The notes under the pieces were generated by a model. It worked only from the letters and a program-made list of their open reading frames with translations. It ran no database searches and was not told the origin of the DNA. DNA of 64,000 nucleotides, taken from the NCBI GenBank assembly GCA_002245135.1, contig NGBS01001165.1, forward strand, positions 62,001 through 126,000, written 5' to 3'. The position numbers and the translations under genes were made by a program. Of the stretch, positions 37,201 to 50,974 are shown in pieces. How positions within the stretch are numbered: position 1 is the stretch's first letter; each line of letters starts with the position of its first letter. Origin of the DNA: Proteromonas lacertae. Taxonomy: Eukaryota > Sar > Bigyra > Opalinata > Proteromonadidae.

Positions 37201-40200
37201 TAATATTGTTTATTCAAATACTTTAACAGAAGGTGGTTCAATTTGTCCAAAAGGTTATTATTGTCCTCAGAATAGTGGTTCTCCTCAACCATGTCCACCT
37301 GGTACATATTCACAATCATTAGGTTTAGAATCAGATAAAGAATGCTTACCATGTCCAGCAGGTTATGAATGTCAAAATGAAGCAATGACTAATCCATATA
37401 TTAAACCATGTGAAGAAGGTTATTATTGTGATGGTGGAATATCTATAGTTCAGAATTATCCAGATAAGTTATGTCCAATTGGTAGTATGTGTCCAAGTGG
37501 CTCAAAAGTACCAACACCTTGTGGTTTAGGTAAATATCAAAATCAACAAGGTCAGAAAGAGTGTATAACATGTGAATCTGGGTTTTATTGTGAATATGGC
37601 TATTCTGAACAAGTAAAATGTCCTTATGGCTATTATTGTCCAAGAGGAACATCCAATCCTAAAGAATATCCATGTCCGATTGGTACATTTGATGTAGTTG
37701 GTGGTTTAAAACTAAAAACAGAATGTCAGAAATGTCCAACAGGTTTCTATTGTAGTGAAACTGGCTTACAATCTGCCAGTGGTCAATGTGATGAAGGTTT
37801 CTATTGTCAATCAGGTGCTACAGTTCCAGATCCACCAGATAGTTTATGTCCTGCTGGTTATTACTGTAAGAAAGGAACAACAACTCCAATAGCATGTCCA
37901 GTTGGTACATTCTCCAATAACACTGGTAATAGAAAAGAAGAAGATTGTGTGAAATGTCCACCAGGTTATTTATGTGATACAAATGACAGAACATCCATAT
38001 TGAATGAATGTGATGAAGGTTATTATTGTAGTGGTAATGGTAATGAAAAGATGCCATGTCCAACAGGTTCATACTGTCCTAAAGGAAGTGTTAATCCATT
38101 ACCTTGTCCTCAAGGTACTTTTATGAGTCATGAATTGAGTTTTGAATGTGAACCTTGTCCAGCTGGCTATTATTGTGAAGGTGGTACTGATATACCAATC
38201 AATTGTCCAATTGGATATTATTGTCCTGCAAATACAACTTATGGTAATGAATATCCATGTCCAGTTGGTACTTATAACAATATTCAAGGTTTAGAATCAA
38301 TAGATCAATGTCAGAAATGTGATACTGGTCATTATTGTAATGAAGTTGGATTAGTTTTACCAAGTGGTGAATGTGATGCTGGTTATTACTGTAAACAAGG
38401 TGCAAATAGCTCAAGACCAATTGATGGTATTACTGGATGGTTATGCAGTCCAGGTTTTTATTGTCCAACAGGTACAACAGTTGAAATTCCTTGTCCTCAA
38501 GGTACTTACAGTCAAAGTTATGGTAATGAAGCAGAAAGCAATTGTGTATCATGTTTAGCAGGTTATATTTGTGATCAATTGAATCAGACAAAACCAACAC
38601 AGAAGTGTATAGCTGGTTATTATTGTAGTGGTGGTGATAAATCAATCACAACAGCTAATCCATGTCCAACAGGTCATTATTGTCCAGAAGGTAGTTTATC
38701 TCCAATTCCATGTGATACAGGAACATATCAGAATAGCTTAAGAGGTATTCAATGTGATATATGTGATGAAGGTTATTATTGTTCAATGAAAACCACTTCA
38801 CCTTCTCAATGTCCTCCAGGTTATTATTGTCCAGAAGGAACAAATTCATCATATCATCATCCATGTCCATTAGGTACTTATAGTACAGAATTCAACTTAA
38901 AGAAACCAGATGAATGTACATTATGTAGTGAAGGTTATTATTGTGGTAGTGTAGGATTAACAAACCCAACAGCTCAATGTGCAGCTGGTTATTATTGTGA
39001 AAAGGATAGTTCATTACCCAATCAACATGAATGTGATGCTGGTTATATATGTAATGCTGGTAGTACAATATCCAATCCAGATGATCAAATACAAGGTGAA
39101 AAGTGTCCAGAATTGTTCTATTGTCCTAAAGGTACTCATACTGCACTGAGTTGTCCAGCTGGTAAGTATAATCCAAAAGAAGGTCAGTCAGAATGTATCG
39201 ATTGTTTACCAGGTTATATTTGTCCAAGTGAAAATGACAATTTAGTCGTTTGTCCTCCTAATCATTATTGTCCAGGTGGTGATATTACTGGTGAATTATG
39301 TCCACCTGGAACTTATTCATATTCAACAGGATTACAGAATGCTTCTCAATGTATAGAATGTCCAGCAGGTAAATACTGTATTGATGGAACAATCAGTGGA
39401 GATTGTGCTTCAGGTTATTATTGTGAAAGTGGTAGTGGATTACCTTTACCTGAGTTTAACTACAGTAATACAGCTTATCCATGTCCACCAGGTCACTATT
39501 GTCCTACTGGAACTGAAAGACCAATAGAATGTCCTGAAGGTACTGTTCGATTTGATAGTTATGGTAAAAGTGAACAAGACTGTGAAGAATGTCCAGGTGG
39601 TTATATTTGTCCTCCAGGTAATTCAGTTCCAATTCCATGTTATTTAGGTTCATATTGTCCAAGTAATGGTATTATTCTACCTTGTCCTCCATTTACTTAC
39701 AACAATAAAAGAGCACAACAATATAAATCATCGTGTTTACCATGTCCAGCTGGTAGTTATTGTATTTATGAAAATACATCAGATCCTTATATTAATATTA
39801 ATCAATGCCCAGAAGGTTATTTCTGTTTAGAAAGAGAGCAAAATCCAAATGTTTGTCCAGATACAACTTTTAGAGATACTACACAAGGTTCAAGTATAAA
39901 TAGTTGTAATGAATGTGTTGGTGGATATTATTGTCCAAGAAATACATCGAATTATGAAATGTATGAATGTGAAGGAGGAACATATTGTCCTGTTGGTACT
40001 TTTATTCCATTCAAATGTCCAGAAGGTTTCTATTGTCCTCCAAGAACAGTCAATCCAATACCTTGTCCTAAAGGATATTATTGTCCAAGCGAATCAGAAT
40101 CACCCATCAAATGTGAAATAGGTCATTTTTGTCCTGAAAAGTCAACATTACCATTATTATGTCCATTAGGTACTTACGGTAATCCAAATGCAGTTGATGA

Positions 40201-43200
40201 ATTGTACAGTGATCTACATACCTCCTGTATTGGTTGTCCACCTGGTACTTATAGTATAGATACTAGTAGATTGAATTGTTCACTATGTGAACCAGGTTAT
40301 GTTTGTTTAGGTAATACAAATACTCAATATCCTAAAGATATAACAGTAGATCATGGTTATTTTTGCCCTAAAGGTCATTATTGTCCTAAAGGATCCTATG
40401 ATCCAATAGAATGTCCACCTGGCACTTATAATCCATACTTAGGCCAAGAATCAATGGAATCATGTTTGGCATGTGAGAGAGGTTATTATAATCCAAAATA
40501 TGGTCAAGAAGGCTGTTTTATTTGTTCATCCAGTAGTACATCTGAAAGAAATTCAACAAGTTGTCAATGTATTGGTTCATTAAGATCCTACCAAGAAAGT
40601 GATGGATTTTGTGTATGTCCTCCAGGCTTTGAGTTTTATGTTGATGGAATAAGTCATCAAGGAGATGGTACTGAAGATTGCCAACCAATTGTATATGATC
40701 GATGTGGAATAGGTAAAGTAAGAAATGATGGTGGTGAATGTGTATCAGCTAGTAGTGTATGTAATGATTATTGTAAAGATACTACAAGTGGTAGTGGTAG
40801 TTATATTAAAGGAACAGGTGTATGTGAATGTTATGGAACAAAGCCAACTGATGAAATATGTAATGAAGAATGTAGAAATGATGTACCAAAAGTGACATAT
40901 GATGAAGATGGAAATCTAAAAGTGAATGATCGATTAATAGCCAATTCAAATAATAATGATGAAATATATGGATGTTGTAAAACTACCTGTAATATCACAA
41001 GTATTAGAATCAATAGTAAGAATCAGTATGAAGGTATATTTGGAGTTACATCTAATCTGAAGAGAGAATTACAAGATAATAATAATAATAATACAATTGT
41101 AAATCCAATTATTTGTATTGCTCCAGGTGATGCTGTATTATTTGATTTAACCAACGGTTATCCAATTTATAAAAAAGATTCGTTACTTAATACAGTTGAT
41201 AATTTCGATTATGGTGAATTTAGAGCATTAGAAGAATTAATAAAAGCCAATGAAACAGTTACAACATTCATCTACCAATTTACATTGAATGGAATTTATG
41301 TATTTGTCAATAGTAATGATGAAACAAAAGATATAATCATTCATGTGAAGAACAATTCAAGATGTGATAGTAATATCAACTCTCGAAGATCATCCTATTT
41401 CAATAAAGAAGCAATCTCATTACAAGATGATGACTTGCTATTAAAGCCATTATGGGAATTCTTAATTCCATTAATCTGTTTCTTATTTGTAGTTTTATTC
41501 ACAATGATAGCAGTAATGTATTTCTATAGAAGATTAAGATGGGGTAAGTATGCAATGAGTTTAGCAAAGAAGAAACTGAAAGAAAAGATTAAAAATGAAA
41601 AGATGAAAGAATTAGAAGGAATTAAAGAAGAAGAGGAAGATGATGATGGAAAGCCAAAAGATGGCGTTTTATTAGTCAATCATAAAGATAAAGTAAATCT
41701 AAACGTAGAACCATTAGATACAAATTTATTATCCAATTCCATAGAAGATCCAAGAGAATTGATCGGTAATATTCATTATCATCATGTTACAGTAACTCAA
41801 TCATCCAAGACACAAGTTGAAACAATCGATGATATGTTAAATACCTTAAAGAATGAAACAGAGAAATTAAAAGCATTAATGTCTTCTATCAAGTTGAATT
41901 CTACACCTGAAGATCATAATAAAGATGATTTATTTAATAGAGAAAGATTAATATTAGAAACAATAGAAAATGAGATGAAAGCTGATGAATTGAATGATAA
42001 TAGAAAGATGAATTTGCAAAGTAAAATTATTGATGATATTAATAATATGATTGGAACATTAGCTGTTGGAAGTGTGGAGTTAAGTAATAGAATAGTGAAT
42101 GAATGTGTAGAAAATGAAAATGGTGAAGAAAGTAACAACAATTTAGATGAAAATGGAAATATTCAAGTGTATGATAGTGAAAAGATTAATGAAATAAATA
42201 GTAAAATTGCTGATTTAGATAATAGACTAAGTTTATTGAGAAAAGTAGCTGAAGATACGTCTCATAGAAGAGATGGAAATGCTCCAATCATAGCTGCTGC
42301 AAATACATCACAATTATCTGAAGAAATGATTGACCAATTGAATGAAATAGAAGAAAGAAATAAAGCGAATGATAAAGACTTGAATGACTTTATTGAGAAA
42401 TTAGAGAATATTCATAAGAATATATTAGACTTGAAATCTGAATTGAATAAATTAGAAAATGAATATCAACAAGATGTATTAGATAATCCACTGATGGTTG
42501 AAGATCTGAAGAAGAAATATAAAGAAAAGATTAATTTAGTATTAGGCAAATTAAATACAGAGTATAACAAACTACAAGATATAATTGGTTCACATAAGAA
42601 TGAACAAGATATAAATATCCAACAAAAGAGGAATGATACTGATATATTAAATGAAATGATAAAAGATGAGAAAGACAGATTAGATCAAAATGAAGAAGAA
42701 TTAAAGAGAATACCTGAAAAGAAGAGTAAGAAATCAAGTGTAATGATGACATTCTTTGGTAGACATTTAGAACCCAATGAATTACCAGAAGACTTGAATG
42801 AATTACATGAAAAAGAGAATAAACTATTAGAAGAAGAAATAAAGAAGAAAGAAGAAGAAGATTTGAATAATTTGAACAACCAAATGTTGGAAGAACAGAA
42901 TAAGTTATTTAGTGATGATAGTGAAATAAATGAAGCTAAAAAGAAAGAGATTGAAATGGATGAAAACTTGACTGAAGATGAGAAGAAGAAATTATTCGCA
43001 GATTTAGAGAAAGACCAACAAAGAATATACAATACTTTAGAAATGGAAAGAAAAAGGCAAGAAGAAGACTTAAAGAACAGATTATTAGAGAGAAAATTGA
43101 AAATGAAGAGAAGACAAATGAGAAAACAGCAAGAAGATGAGATTCAAGCATTATTAATGAAAAAACAGAAGGAAGAAGCTGATTTACTTGAAGAGAAAGG

Positions 43201-45871
43201 CAAATTAGAAGCAAAGAGATTAGAAAATGAAATGAAGCACAAAGATGAAGAAGAAATATTGAATAGTGTAATCGCTAATTCAATCAAAACAAAAGATGAT
43301 ACATTAAAAGCAGATGATGTTGTTGAGTATAAGAATAAATTAGAAGAAGAAATGAAGAAGAAGAAAGAAGAAAAAGAAAAACAATTAGAGGAATTAAGAC
43401 AGAACTTTGAAAAGGAAAGAATAAAAGTAGAAGGAGAATTGAAAGACAAATTGCAAATAGAAAGAATGAAGAAAATGGCTGATATGAGATTGAAACAGAA
43501 GGAAGAATTACAGAAATATAAAGAGGAAAATAATATAACAAATGATGAAGATATAAGTAAAGACTTCTTAGATGAACAGAAGGAAGAATTACAAAAATTA
43601 GAAGAAGAGATAAAGAGAAATCAAGAAAGTGAATTGCATCATTTCAACAATGAAAAGAGTTTAGAATTATTAAGTAAAGAGAATGAAATAGAAGATAATT
43701 ATAATAATGAATTGGATGTATTACATAAGAACTTAGATATGGATTATGAAAGAATAACAAGTCATTTAGAAATAGAAAAATCACGTCAAAACGATATATT
43801 AAAAGAAAAATTAGAAAGAAGAAGAAAAATGCAAGAAAAGAGATTATTACAAAAACAAGAAGAAGAGAGAAAAAGACAAGAAATGGATCATGAGAGTCAA
43901 ATTAAACAATTGAAAAATCGATTAGAGAATGAAGGAGGAGATTGGTGGTGGGAAGAATCAATTACAAGAAATATAAAAGAAGAAATGAATGATTTATCAT
44001 TAGAAGAACAGGAAATAATAGCCAAAAAGAAAGAAGAAGCTGAAAAGCAATATAAAGAAGAGATGCAAAAACAAGAAGAGGAAGAATTGAAGAAGATAGA
44101 AGAAGAAAATGAAAGAATAAAACAAGAAGAATTGAGAAAACAGGAAGAATTAATAGAAGCAAAGAAAGAAGCAGCTAAGAAGGAATTGAGAGAGAAATTC
44201 CAACATATGGAAAATGATCCAAATTACACACAAGAACAATTAGAAGCCTTAAGAAAACAACACGAAGAGCAAATACAAAGTTGTAGTGAAGCATTAGACA
44301 ATGAAAAGGAAAGACAAAAGCAATTATTAGAAGAGAAATTGAAAGCTAAAAAGGCAAAAAGACAATTGGCAATGAAGAAGAAATTAGAAATGGAAATGGA
44401 GAAGAAAAGAGATGAAATTAATAATCAATTTGATGAGATGAGTAGACCAAAGATGTTAGAAAGAGAAAGAAAAGCAATTATGGATATGATAGAGAAAGGA
44501 GAAATTCCAGCCAATAAGATTGGAGAAGCTATAACTGCTATTTTACAGAAAAGACACGATGAAGAATTGAATGTATTATTAACAAGACAATATAAAGAAA
44601 GAGCATTAATAATAAAGTCAACTTTAGAAGAATTCTTTGAAGAAAAGAATAAGAAGAGATTAGATAAGATAAATGAAATGAAGAAAGAAGGATTAACGCA
44701 AATACAACAAGAAAGGGAGTTAGAGAAATTTGACAATGAATATATCGAGAAACAGAAAGAAATAGAGAATAATGCTATTTATGAAATTAGATTGAAACAT
44801 GAGAATGAATTAAATGATCTAAATAAGAGGCAATTGAAAGAAAAATCAGAAACCTATCAACAATTAATACCACCAGAAACACTTGAATCATTTATGAAAG
44901 AAAATGAAAGAGATTTCAAACAATATCAAATGGAATTACAAATAGAAAAAGAGAAGAGAATTAAAGCAATTCAAGAAAAGAATAAGAAAAATCAAGAAGA
45001 ACTTGAAGCAAAAGCGAAAGAAGAAATGGAAAAATTAGAACAAGAACAACAAAGTAAATTAGAAGAAGAAATTCGTAAGAACAAAGAACAAATGGAATTA
45101 AGAAGAGAAGAATTATTGAATAAGCAAAAGGAGATACAACAATTAAGATTAGCTGAATTAGGTAATTTGAATGATGAAGAGAAAGGAAAGATTATAAAAC
45201 AATTTGAACAAGATCGTAAGAATATGGATGAATATTTATTGAATGAACATGATAGACAGAGTGAATTAATGTTAAAGAAACTGAATGAAAGAAAGGCAAG
45301 AAGGCAACAGAAGAGAGATAGAGAAATTCACCAAGCAATCTTAGAACAAAAGAGAAAAGAAGCTGAAGAAATTGAAATAATTAGAAAGAAAGCTGAAGAA
45401 GAAGCTGAAAGACAAAAGAAATTAGCAGAAATAGCAGCAGAAGAAGAAAGAAAAAGAAAAGAAGAAGAAGAAAGATTGAGAAAAGAAGAGGAAGAAAGAA
45501 AAGCAGCAGAAGAAGCTCAAGTTCAAAAGGAATTAGCAGAAGCAGCAGCTGAAGCAGAAGCAGAGAAAGAAAGAAAGAGAAAACAAGAAGAAGATGAAGA
45601 TAAACGATTAGAATTAGAAGCTCGACTATTAGAAAATCCATTAAATATCGTTGTGCCAGGTATGTATTCTGATTCATCAGTACCTCCAGAGATATTTGAA
45701 AGAATAGAAAAAATAGAAAAGATAATATCACAAATTAAGAGTTATAGTGGAATTAGTAATGATAATAATAGCAATTTGAATAATAATAATAATAATAATA
45801 ATTTCACTGGATTAGATGAAATAGATGAAATTACCACCAGAAGGTGTTTTACAGTGGGTAAAAATCAATGA
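25222..45871 (+). CDS. Giant type I surface protein: GCC2/GCC3 cysteine-rich array, cupredoxin-like domain, one membrane helix, long coiled-coil tail
   Basis: A short first exon (25222-25279) encodes a signal peptide (MKLYGLFLIFTFFSSIYSLG). A 28-nt intron follows, and then a single 20.5-kb exon gives 6,873 residues in this frame. Residues 20-440 are beta-rich and of unknown family. About 450-5,100 is an array of GCC2/GCC3 (ephrin-receptor-like) units of the CPxGxYCPxGTxxPxxCPxGTY type. A membrane-proximal region includes a cupredoxin-like fold (APGDAVLFDLTNGYPIY ... LNGIYVFVN). The single transmembrane helix is WEFLIPLICFLFVVLFTMIA (about 41,454-41,520). The cytoplasmic part is about 1,440 residues, mostly Glu/Lys/Arg-rich coiled coil, then an Asn tract. 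The frame stops at 45871, but the next frame continues with domain-like sequence. Such proteins are found on protist surfaces; adhesion, cyst-wall or receptor roles are guesses. Confidence 0.85.
26599..40560 (+). repeat. Tandem GCC2/GCC3 cysteine-rich repeat array (coding)
   Basis: About 14 kb of coding sequence is built from units of roughly 45-50 residues with recurring CPAGYYC, CPxGTYS and CPEGYYCPEGT blocks. By length there are on the order of 90-100 units. The units have diverged, so the array is not a simple DNA satellite. An acidic, cysteine-poor insert of about 70 residues (27,190-27,390; EDDISYDEEEQ, FEEESND) breaks the array near its N-terminal end. Cys codons are overwhelmingly TGT and Gly codons GGT, in keeping with the AT-rich genome. 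Confidence 0.88.
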
Positions 45872-46967
45872 CTTAACTGAGAAAGAGTATTTACATTGGG
45901 ATTATTTACATGACTTTTTAGTGTATATTAACTTTGATAGATTGAATGTAATACCAGCTGAATCTTTACCAGAGAATAACTATATTAATAATTGTTATAG
46001 AAATTCATTCTATTTAGATTTATCTAATTTGGAAAATCCAATTTTATACATTAGAAGACAGAAATTACAGAATTTTGGACATTTAATGATGTTAATCATT
46101 CATTGTATTTCACATATTCATAGTAATATGATGGATCTCTCAAATGATAATAATATTGAGTTTATGGAGAGTTATTATATTTATTTAAGATATTATATAC
46201 AATATATATTCCGATTAAAGAGTGAATTAGATATGAAAGAGAATATTAGTTTGAATAATGATGATAAATATACAATTCCATTACTTAAAATGAATGAAAA
46301 TTCAACAACTGGTAATAATGATAATGAGATTAAACCAAAAGAAAAGAGAAAATCAGTTAAAAGTGAAGATAATAATGATCATGATGATGAAATGAGTGAA
46401 GATGAAGAGGATGAAGAAGAAGACGATGATGATGATGATGATGAAAGTAGTGAAAGTGATTTTGAAGATGTTGGTGATGAGATAGAGAATAGATTACAGA
46501 AATATGAAGTATTTAATAAAGCATTAGAGTTATATAATCAAGCTAAAATCCCAACAAAAGTTGTAGAAGTGAATGAAGAAGAAAAAGGAGAAGAAGAAAA
46601 GGGAGAAATAATAAAAGAGGAAGAGACAATAAAAGAAGAGAAATTAGAAAATGATAGAATGGAAATAAAGACAAGTTTAGATATTACAATTAGAACTTTA
46701 AAAACAAGAATAGAAAATGAAGAAAAGATTAATAACAGAGATTTAGAGACTTTGAAACAATTGAAAGGTGATTTGGAAGATATGAATCACAGAAAGAAAG
46801 TAGAAGGTGAGACAAAAAGCTTATTGAAGATGATTGATAATTGTTGTGAAGATGTTCAGAATTTGATGCAAACTGTGAATGATAGAAACAAATTAATAAA
46901 GAAATTGAAGAAGGATATGAAGACATACGAAAATGAAAAGATTAAGTATGAAAAGAATCAAAAATAG
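45825..46967 (+). CDS. C-terminal module of the giant protein in the +1 frame, or an overlapping separate gene
   Basis: An open frame of 380 codons starts with ATG inside the last codons of the giant gene, overlapping it by 47 bp. It begins in mid-domain style: KLPPEGVLQWVKINDLTEKE, HWDYLHDFLVYINFDRL, then SFYLDLSNLENPILYI and QKLQNFGHLMMLIIHCIS. An acidic run (46,380-46,480) and a coiled coil ending YENEKIKYEKNQK follow. In this frame TAG lies directly before the ATG. If one base were absent near 45,826-45,832 (GAAATT read as GAATT), the giant protein would run on as IDELPPEGVLQW for about 7,240 residues in all. I favour one continuous protein because there is no room for a promoter, but separate initiation cannot be excluded. 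Confidence 0.6.
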   Translation: MKLPPEGVLQWVKINDLTEKEYLHWDYLHDFLVYINFDRLNVIPAESLPENNYINNCYRNSFYLDLSNLENPILYIRRQKLQNFGHLMMLIIHCISHIHSNMMDLSNDNNIEFMESYYIYLRYYIQYIFRLKSELDMKENISLNNDDKYTIPLLKMNENSTTGNNDNEIKPKEKRKSVKSEDNNDHDDEMSEDEEDEEEDDDDDDDESSESDFEDVGDEIENRLQKYEVFNKALELYNQAKIPTKVVEVNEEEKGEEEKGEIIKEEETIKEEKLENDRMEIKTSLDITIRTLKTRIENEEKINNRDLETLKQLKGDLEDMNHRKKVEGETKSLLKMIDNCCEDVQNLMQTVNDRNKLIKKLKKDMKTYENEKIKYEKNQK

Positions 46968-47095
46968 AAATCATTTAAATAATTATATTTTCGTTTTAAA
47001 ATTGTGTTTATTATTATTTTTAGATTTTTGTAATTTTTACAGGTTTTATACACAATATTTCATTTATAAAATATATATTATAATTAGATAAACAA

Positions 47096-50000
47096 TTATT
47101 TAGAAACTAATTGCTCCAAATTTGTTCTAACTTCATCATCAGCTATTCTAGTAAATAATAAGACAACAATTATTATACAAAGAGACCCAACTATCATGAA
47201 ATACATTTCTAACGATTTTACAGTTTAATGGACCACACTGAATATTTATTTCATTCACCAAATAGTTAATTAACACATTTTGAATTAAATGTTGATTAGT
47301 TTCTCTTAAATGTCTAAAGATTTGAGTTATTACTATCTCATATTCATATTCACATAAATGTCTTAGTTTATCTTCAACTAATGCAGAACTATTCATTCTA
47401 CGACAGATTATTGTATTGTTTTTATTATTGTATAAATCAAATGATGATTTTTGTTTTTCCAATCTTAAACCAACTATTGAAAGAAACATTATTATCATCT
47501 CTAAACATTTATCTTTCAAATTATCATTATTTCGAATGTCTAACATTATATTATAAAATTATATTATCATACTTTCCATATCACTTTCTTTAATCATGTT
47601 ACTGTTTATGGAGGATGGGAAATAGATTGAATAATCATAAGCGAAGTCTTCAATCATTAATTCTCGAGCTCTATCTGGTTTAGGATTATATAATGGAGCT
47701 TGATGGCCAGTAAATAATGAGACTTGACTACCATTTATATAACTCAATATCTATATATTACATATTTTATATATTTTATATATTTTATACATTAAAATGT
47801 TCATAATCAAATGATAAATATGAAGAAATGGCTGTGAAATTCTCTTCCACACTTAAAAATGTATTTTGCAGTTTTCTATATTCATTCTCTTGTAATAAAC
47901 CTTTTGAATAAAGTAATTCTATTTGAGAGTTGAATTCGTTTGTTAGTCCATCTTTTAATCGAGATAAATCTTCACATTTCTGCTTCAAATTCTGATTCTC
48001 TTGGATTAATTTGTTGTATTTTTCAGTATAATCAGCTTCAATAAATGCATTTTCTCTATCCTTCTCTTTGTTTAATGATTCTATTAATTCACTGTTTTGT
48101 TTTTTCAATTTGTCTATTTCATTTTGAAGTGTTGGATTCTCTTTCTTTAATTCATTATTTTCTCTACTCAATTTGACATTTATATCATTCAATTTCTCTT
48201 TTTCTGATTCTAATTGGTCAATTATTAATTCCATGTTCTTAACACTCTCTAAATCTGGTAAACCAATGTTATTATTAACATTCTATACAAATATATAATA
48301 ATTATTATATATATTATATACTTTCTTCAATTCACTTATTTCTTTTTCTAATTCTCCATTTCTATTATCCAAGTTAGTTAGTTCTTCATTCAATTGTCTT
48401 ACTTCTTCTTCTAATTTCGCTTTTTCTTTGTTTATAGCAGCTAAATTCTTCATTGCTGTAGTTGGAATAAAGTCATTCGATATTAACAAATCACTTCTAT
48501 TCTCATTATTATTCAATATCATTGTCTTAGATAATGGATAATTTGTCTCTCTTTGATTAGCTGTATCAATATTTCTTGTTCTGAATTGCCTCTTTATTCT
48601 ATTGATATTCTCAATATTTGACTTTTCCATTGATTCTATTTCTACACATTTACTTTCATAGTTTTGTTTATAATATGTTAAATCGTTGGTTAATTTATCA
48701 ATTTCTTCGTGTAAAGAGTTCATATTTTTCTTATTATCATCTTTCAATTTGACTATTATTTCTTCATAGTTTTCTAATAACATGTTCTTTGTTTCTGAAG
48801 CATCTTTTTCTACTTCCTTTATACGGTTTTCTAAATTGATTTTTTCTTTAGTAAGACTTTCAATTGTTTGACGATTTTCGTTGATTGTCTTTTGATTCTC
48901 TTCTAAGAATTTCTTTAATTTATTAACTACATTTCCTTCAGTCAAATCATCATTATCAAACCTCGTAATTTGAGAGTTTGTAAGTGTTCCAGCGAAGTTT
49001 TGAATTGAAAATTCATTTTGAATTTCTAACATCTTTTCTTGATATTCTTTCTATTCATTATATTATTATTATTATATAAAATACATTCTTCAACTCAATT
49101 TGTTGTTGTAAATTGGATATATTCAATTGTAACTCTTCCACTTTCTTTTCAGCATTCTTTTTATCATAATTCAATTGATTCTATACAATAATAACAATAA
49201 TAATATATAATACAATAGTATTTTCACTTTTATTCTTCAAATTCTCATTCTCTTCTCTCAATGAAGTATTTTCTCGTTTTAAGTTTCCAATTTCCATTTT
49301 CAATTTGTTATTCTCTTCATGACTCTTTCTCAATTCTTCAGTTAATAATTCTATCTTTCTTTCTAATTCTTTTATTCTATCTTCATACGAATCTTTATCA
49401 GGGAATGAAGCTAATAATTTCGCTTTTTCTTCTTCTAAATTCTTAATTTTTGTTAAATCATTTTCATGTTTTTCATTATAATCAGTCAATTTTTCATTCA
49501 ATAATTTGATTTCTTCTTCATACGCTTCTTCTTTAGATAAATAATCTGCATTTTCACCTTCTCCTCCTTCTTTTATACCAATTTTTATATCACCACCTTC
49601 ATATTCACGTAATTTTCTTTTCAATTGATTAATAACATTCTGTAGCTCATGAACTGATGGTATAATATTCTTATATACTTCATGTTTAATCAATTTTGCT
49701 CTTTCACCAAATCTTAGAGTAGATATTGTTTCTTCTTTATTACAAATTGCAGGACTACAACATAATATTAAGGAAGTGAGGCAGTTACCACTTAATGACT
49801 GTTTTAATAATTTTGTTAAAACAGATTCACGGTATGGAACATAATCATCTTTTTTGGCTTTCATATTTTCTGTTAAAGCTTTTATAACTTTACCTAAGGT
49901 GGTTAGTGATTGATTAATCTTCTTGCCTTCTTCTCTTCGATGTTCATCATCACCAGATGCTTCAAATTTCTCACTTCCAGCTAAATCTACTAAACTAAAC

Positions 50001-50795
50001 ACACTAGTCGAGATTTTACCATCACTTTTATCTCGTTTTTGGATATTTAATAATAAAACTGAATGACTTCTGGAAGATCGATCATTCATGGTTGTTGCTG
50101 CTGTTGTACGATTCTTACAGCCGATTTGGTATAAATGAATCATGTCTCTTTCTGTTAATACTTTCTTACGAGTTAAATCTTGAACATAAAAACCAGTTTT
50201 AGTTGCACCTCTGATTTGAAGATTTTCTTTTGATGGATCTAATAAATCGTTTACTTTTTCCATATATATTTCTAACATAGACATCTATTATTTATATTAA
50301 TATTTCATATTGTATATACTTCAATGGTAATCTCGAAATTCTCTTGATTCACTTGTTGAGCTTCATCAAGTGCTCTAAATATTCTTGGTATTAAACCCAT
50401 AGTATTTTCATTAAGTTCAAGTATTTTTGGACCTTCCATTGTGTGTGTTTTACCTGATGAAGTCTGACCATAGGCAAATATGGTTGAATTAAATCCGTCT
50501 AAAACGTATTTTATGTGATTTTTCCCAATAGCATTATACCTATTAACCTTATTAAGTATTAGCACATACATTGTGATTTGGTCTGTTGTATGGTCAAAAA
50601 CACCATCAAAACTATATGTATGACCTTCCATAACAACAGCATTCTACAATAGATATTTAATCTATACTTCTGTAAGATTATCAGTACAAGGTTTGGCTCC
50701 TAGTCTAGCTTCTCGTTCATTTGTAGGACGAAAACGGGCATATACCTAAAAATAGAATAAAAACGCGATACAGAGAAAGCTTCAGGTTGTGACAT
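47096..50795 (-). CDS. Kinesin heavy chain, N-terminal motor (kinesin-1-like)
   Basis: Many exons; the first four are 50795-50772 (eight codons), 50745-50668, 50643-50570 and 50539-50320, with introns of 24-35 nt, and I count about ten introns in all. The product is roughly 1,100 residues. The motor domain starts FSVYARFRPTNERE and has the P-loop GQTSSGKTHT, switch I NDRSSRSHS, switch II DLAGSE, and YRESVLTKLLKQSLSGN. A neck (FGERAKLIKHEV) and an extended coiled-coil stalk follow, then a globular C-terminal region with LRHLCEYEYEIVITQIFRHL and a last exon ending EQLVSK. The motor should be plus-end-directed on microtubules for transport or intraflagellar work. Kinesin-1 is my preference from motor and neck layout; the tail is not a recognisable KLC-binding tail. 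Confidence 0.85.
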
Positions 50796-50974
50796 TTTTT
50801 TGTTTCTGGCTTGAAACAAAGCTTGATAGAATGTGTAAAAACAATCAAAAAAACACTAATTGTCAAAACTTTATTTTGTCTCTAAACATTTGCATCACCA
50901 AATTATTGAACTATTGTTCATTTTTACATCATTTATGAATATAATATCACAATATAATTCGTATAGAATGAAAA

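Noticed and set aside
26883-39788. Many 60-230-codon frames on either strand inside the GCC2/GCC3 exon
   Set aside because: They arise from the repeated TGT/GGT/TAT codons of the array in other frames; their compositions (Asn/His/Tyr/Leu or Val/Ile runs) are not protein-like and each lies fully inside the real exon.
26599-40560. CRISPR array or satellite DNA
   Set aside because: Units are diverged, of variable length and keep one open frame of cysteine-rich protein; this is a coding repeat.
41914-45731. Leucine/serine-rich minus-strand frames (for example 42685-43032, 43284-43541, 45381-45731)
   Set aside because: They are antisense shadows of the Glu/Lys-rich coiled-coil coding strand; GAA/AAG codons read backwards as TTC/CTT.
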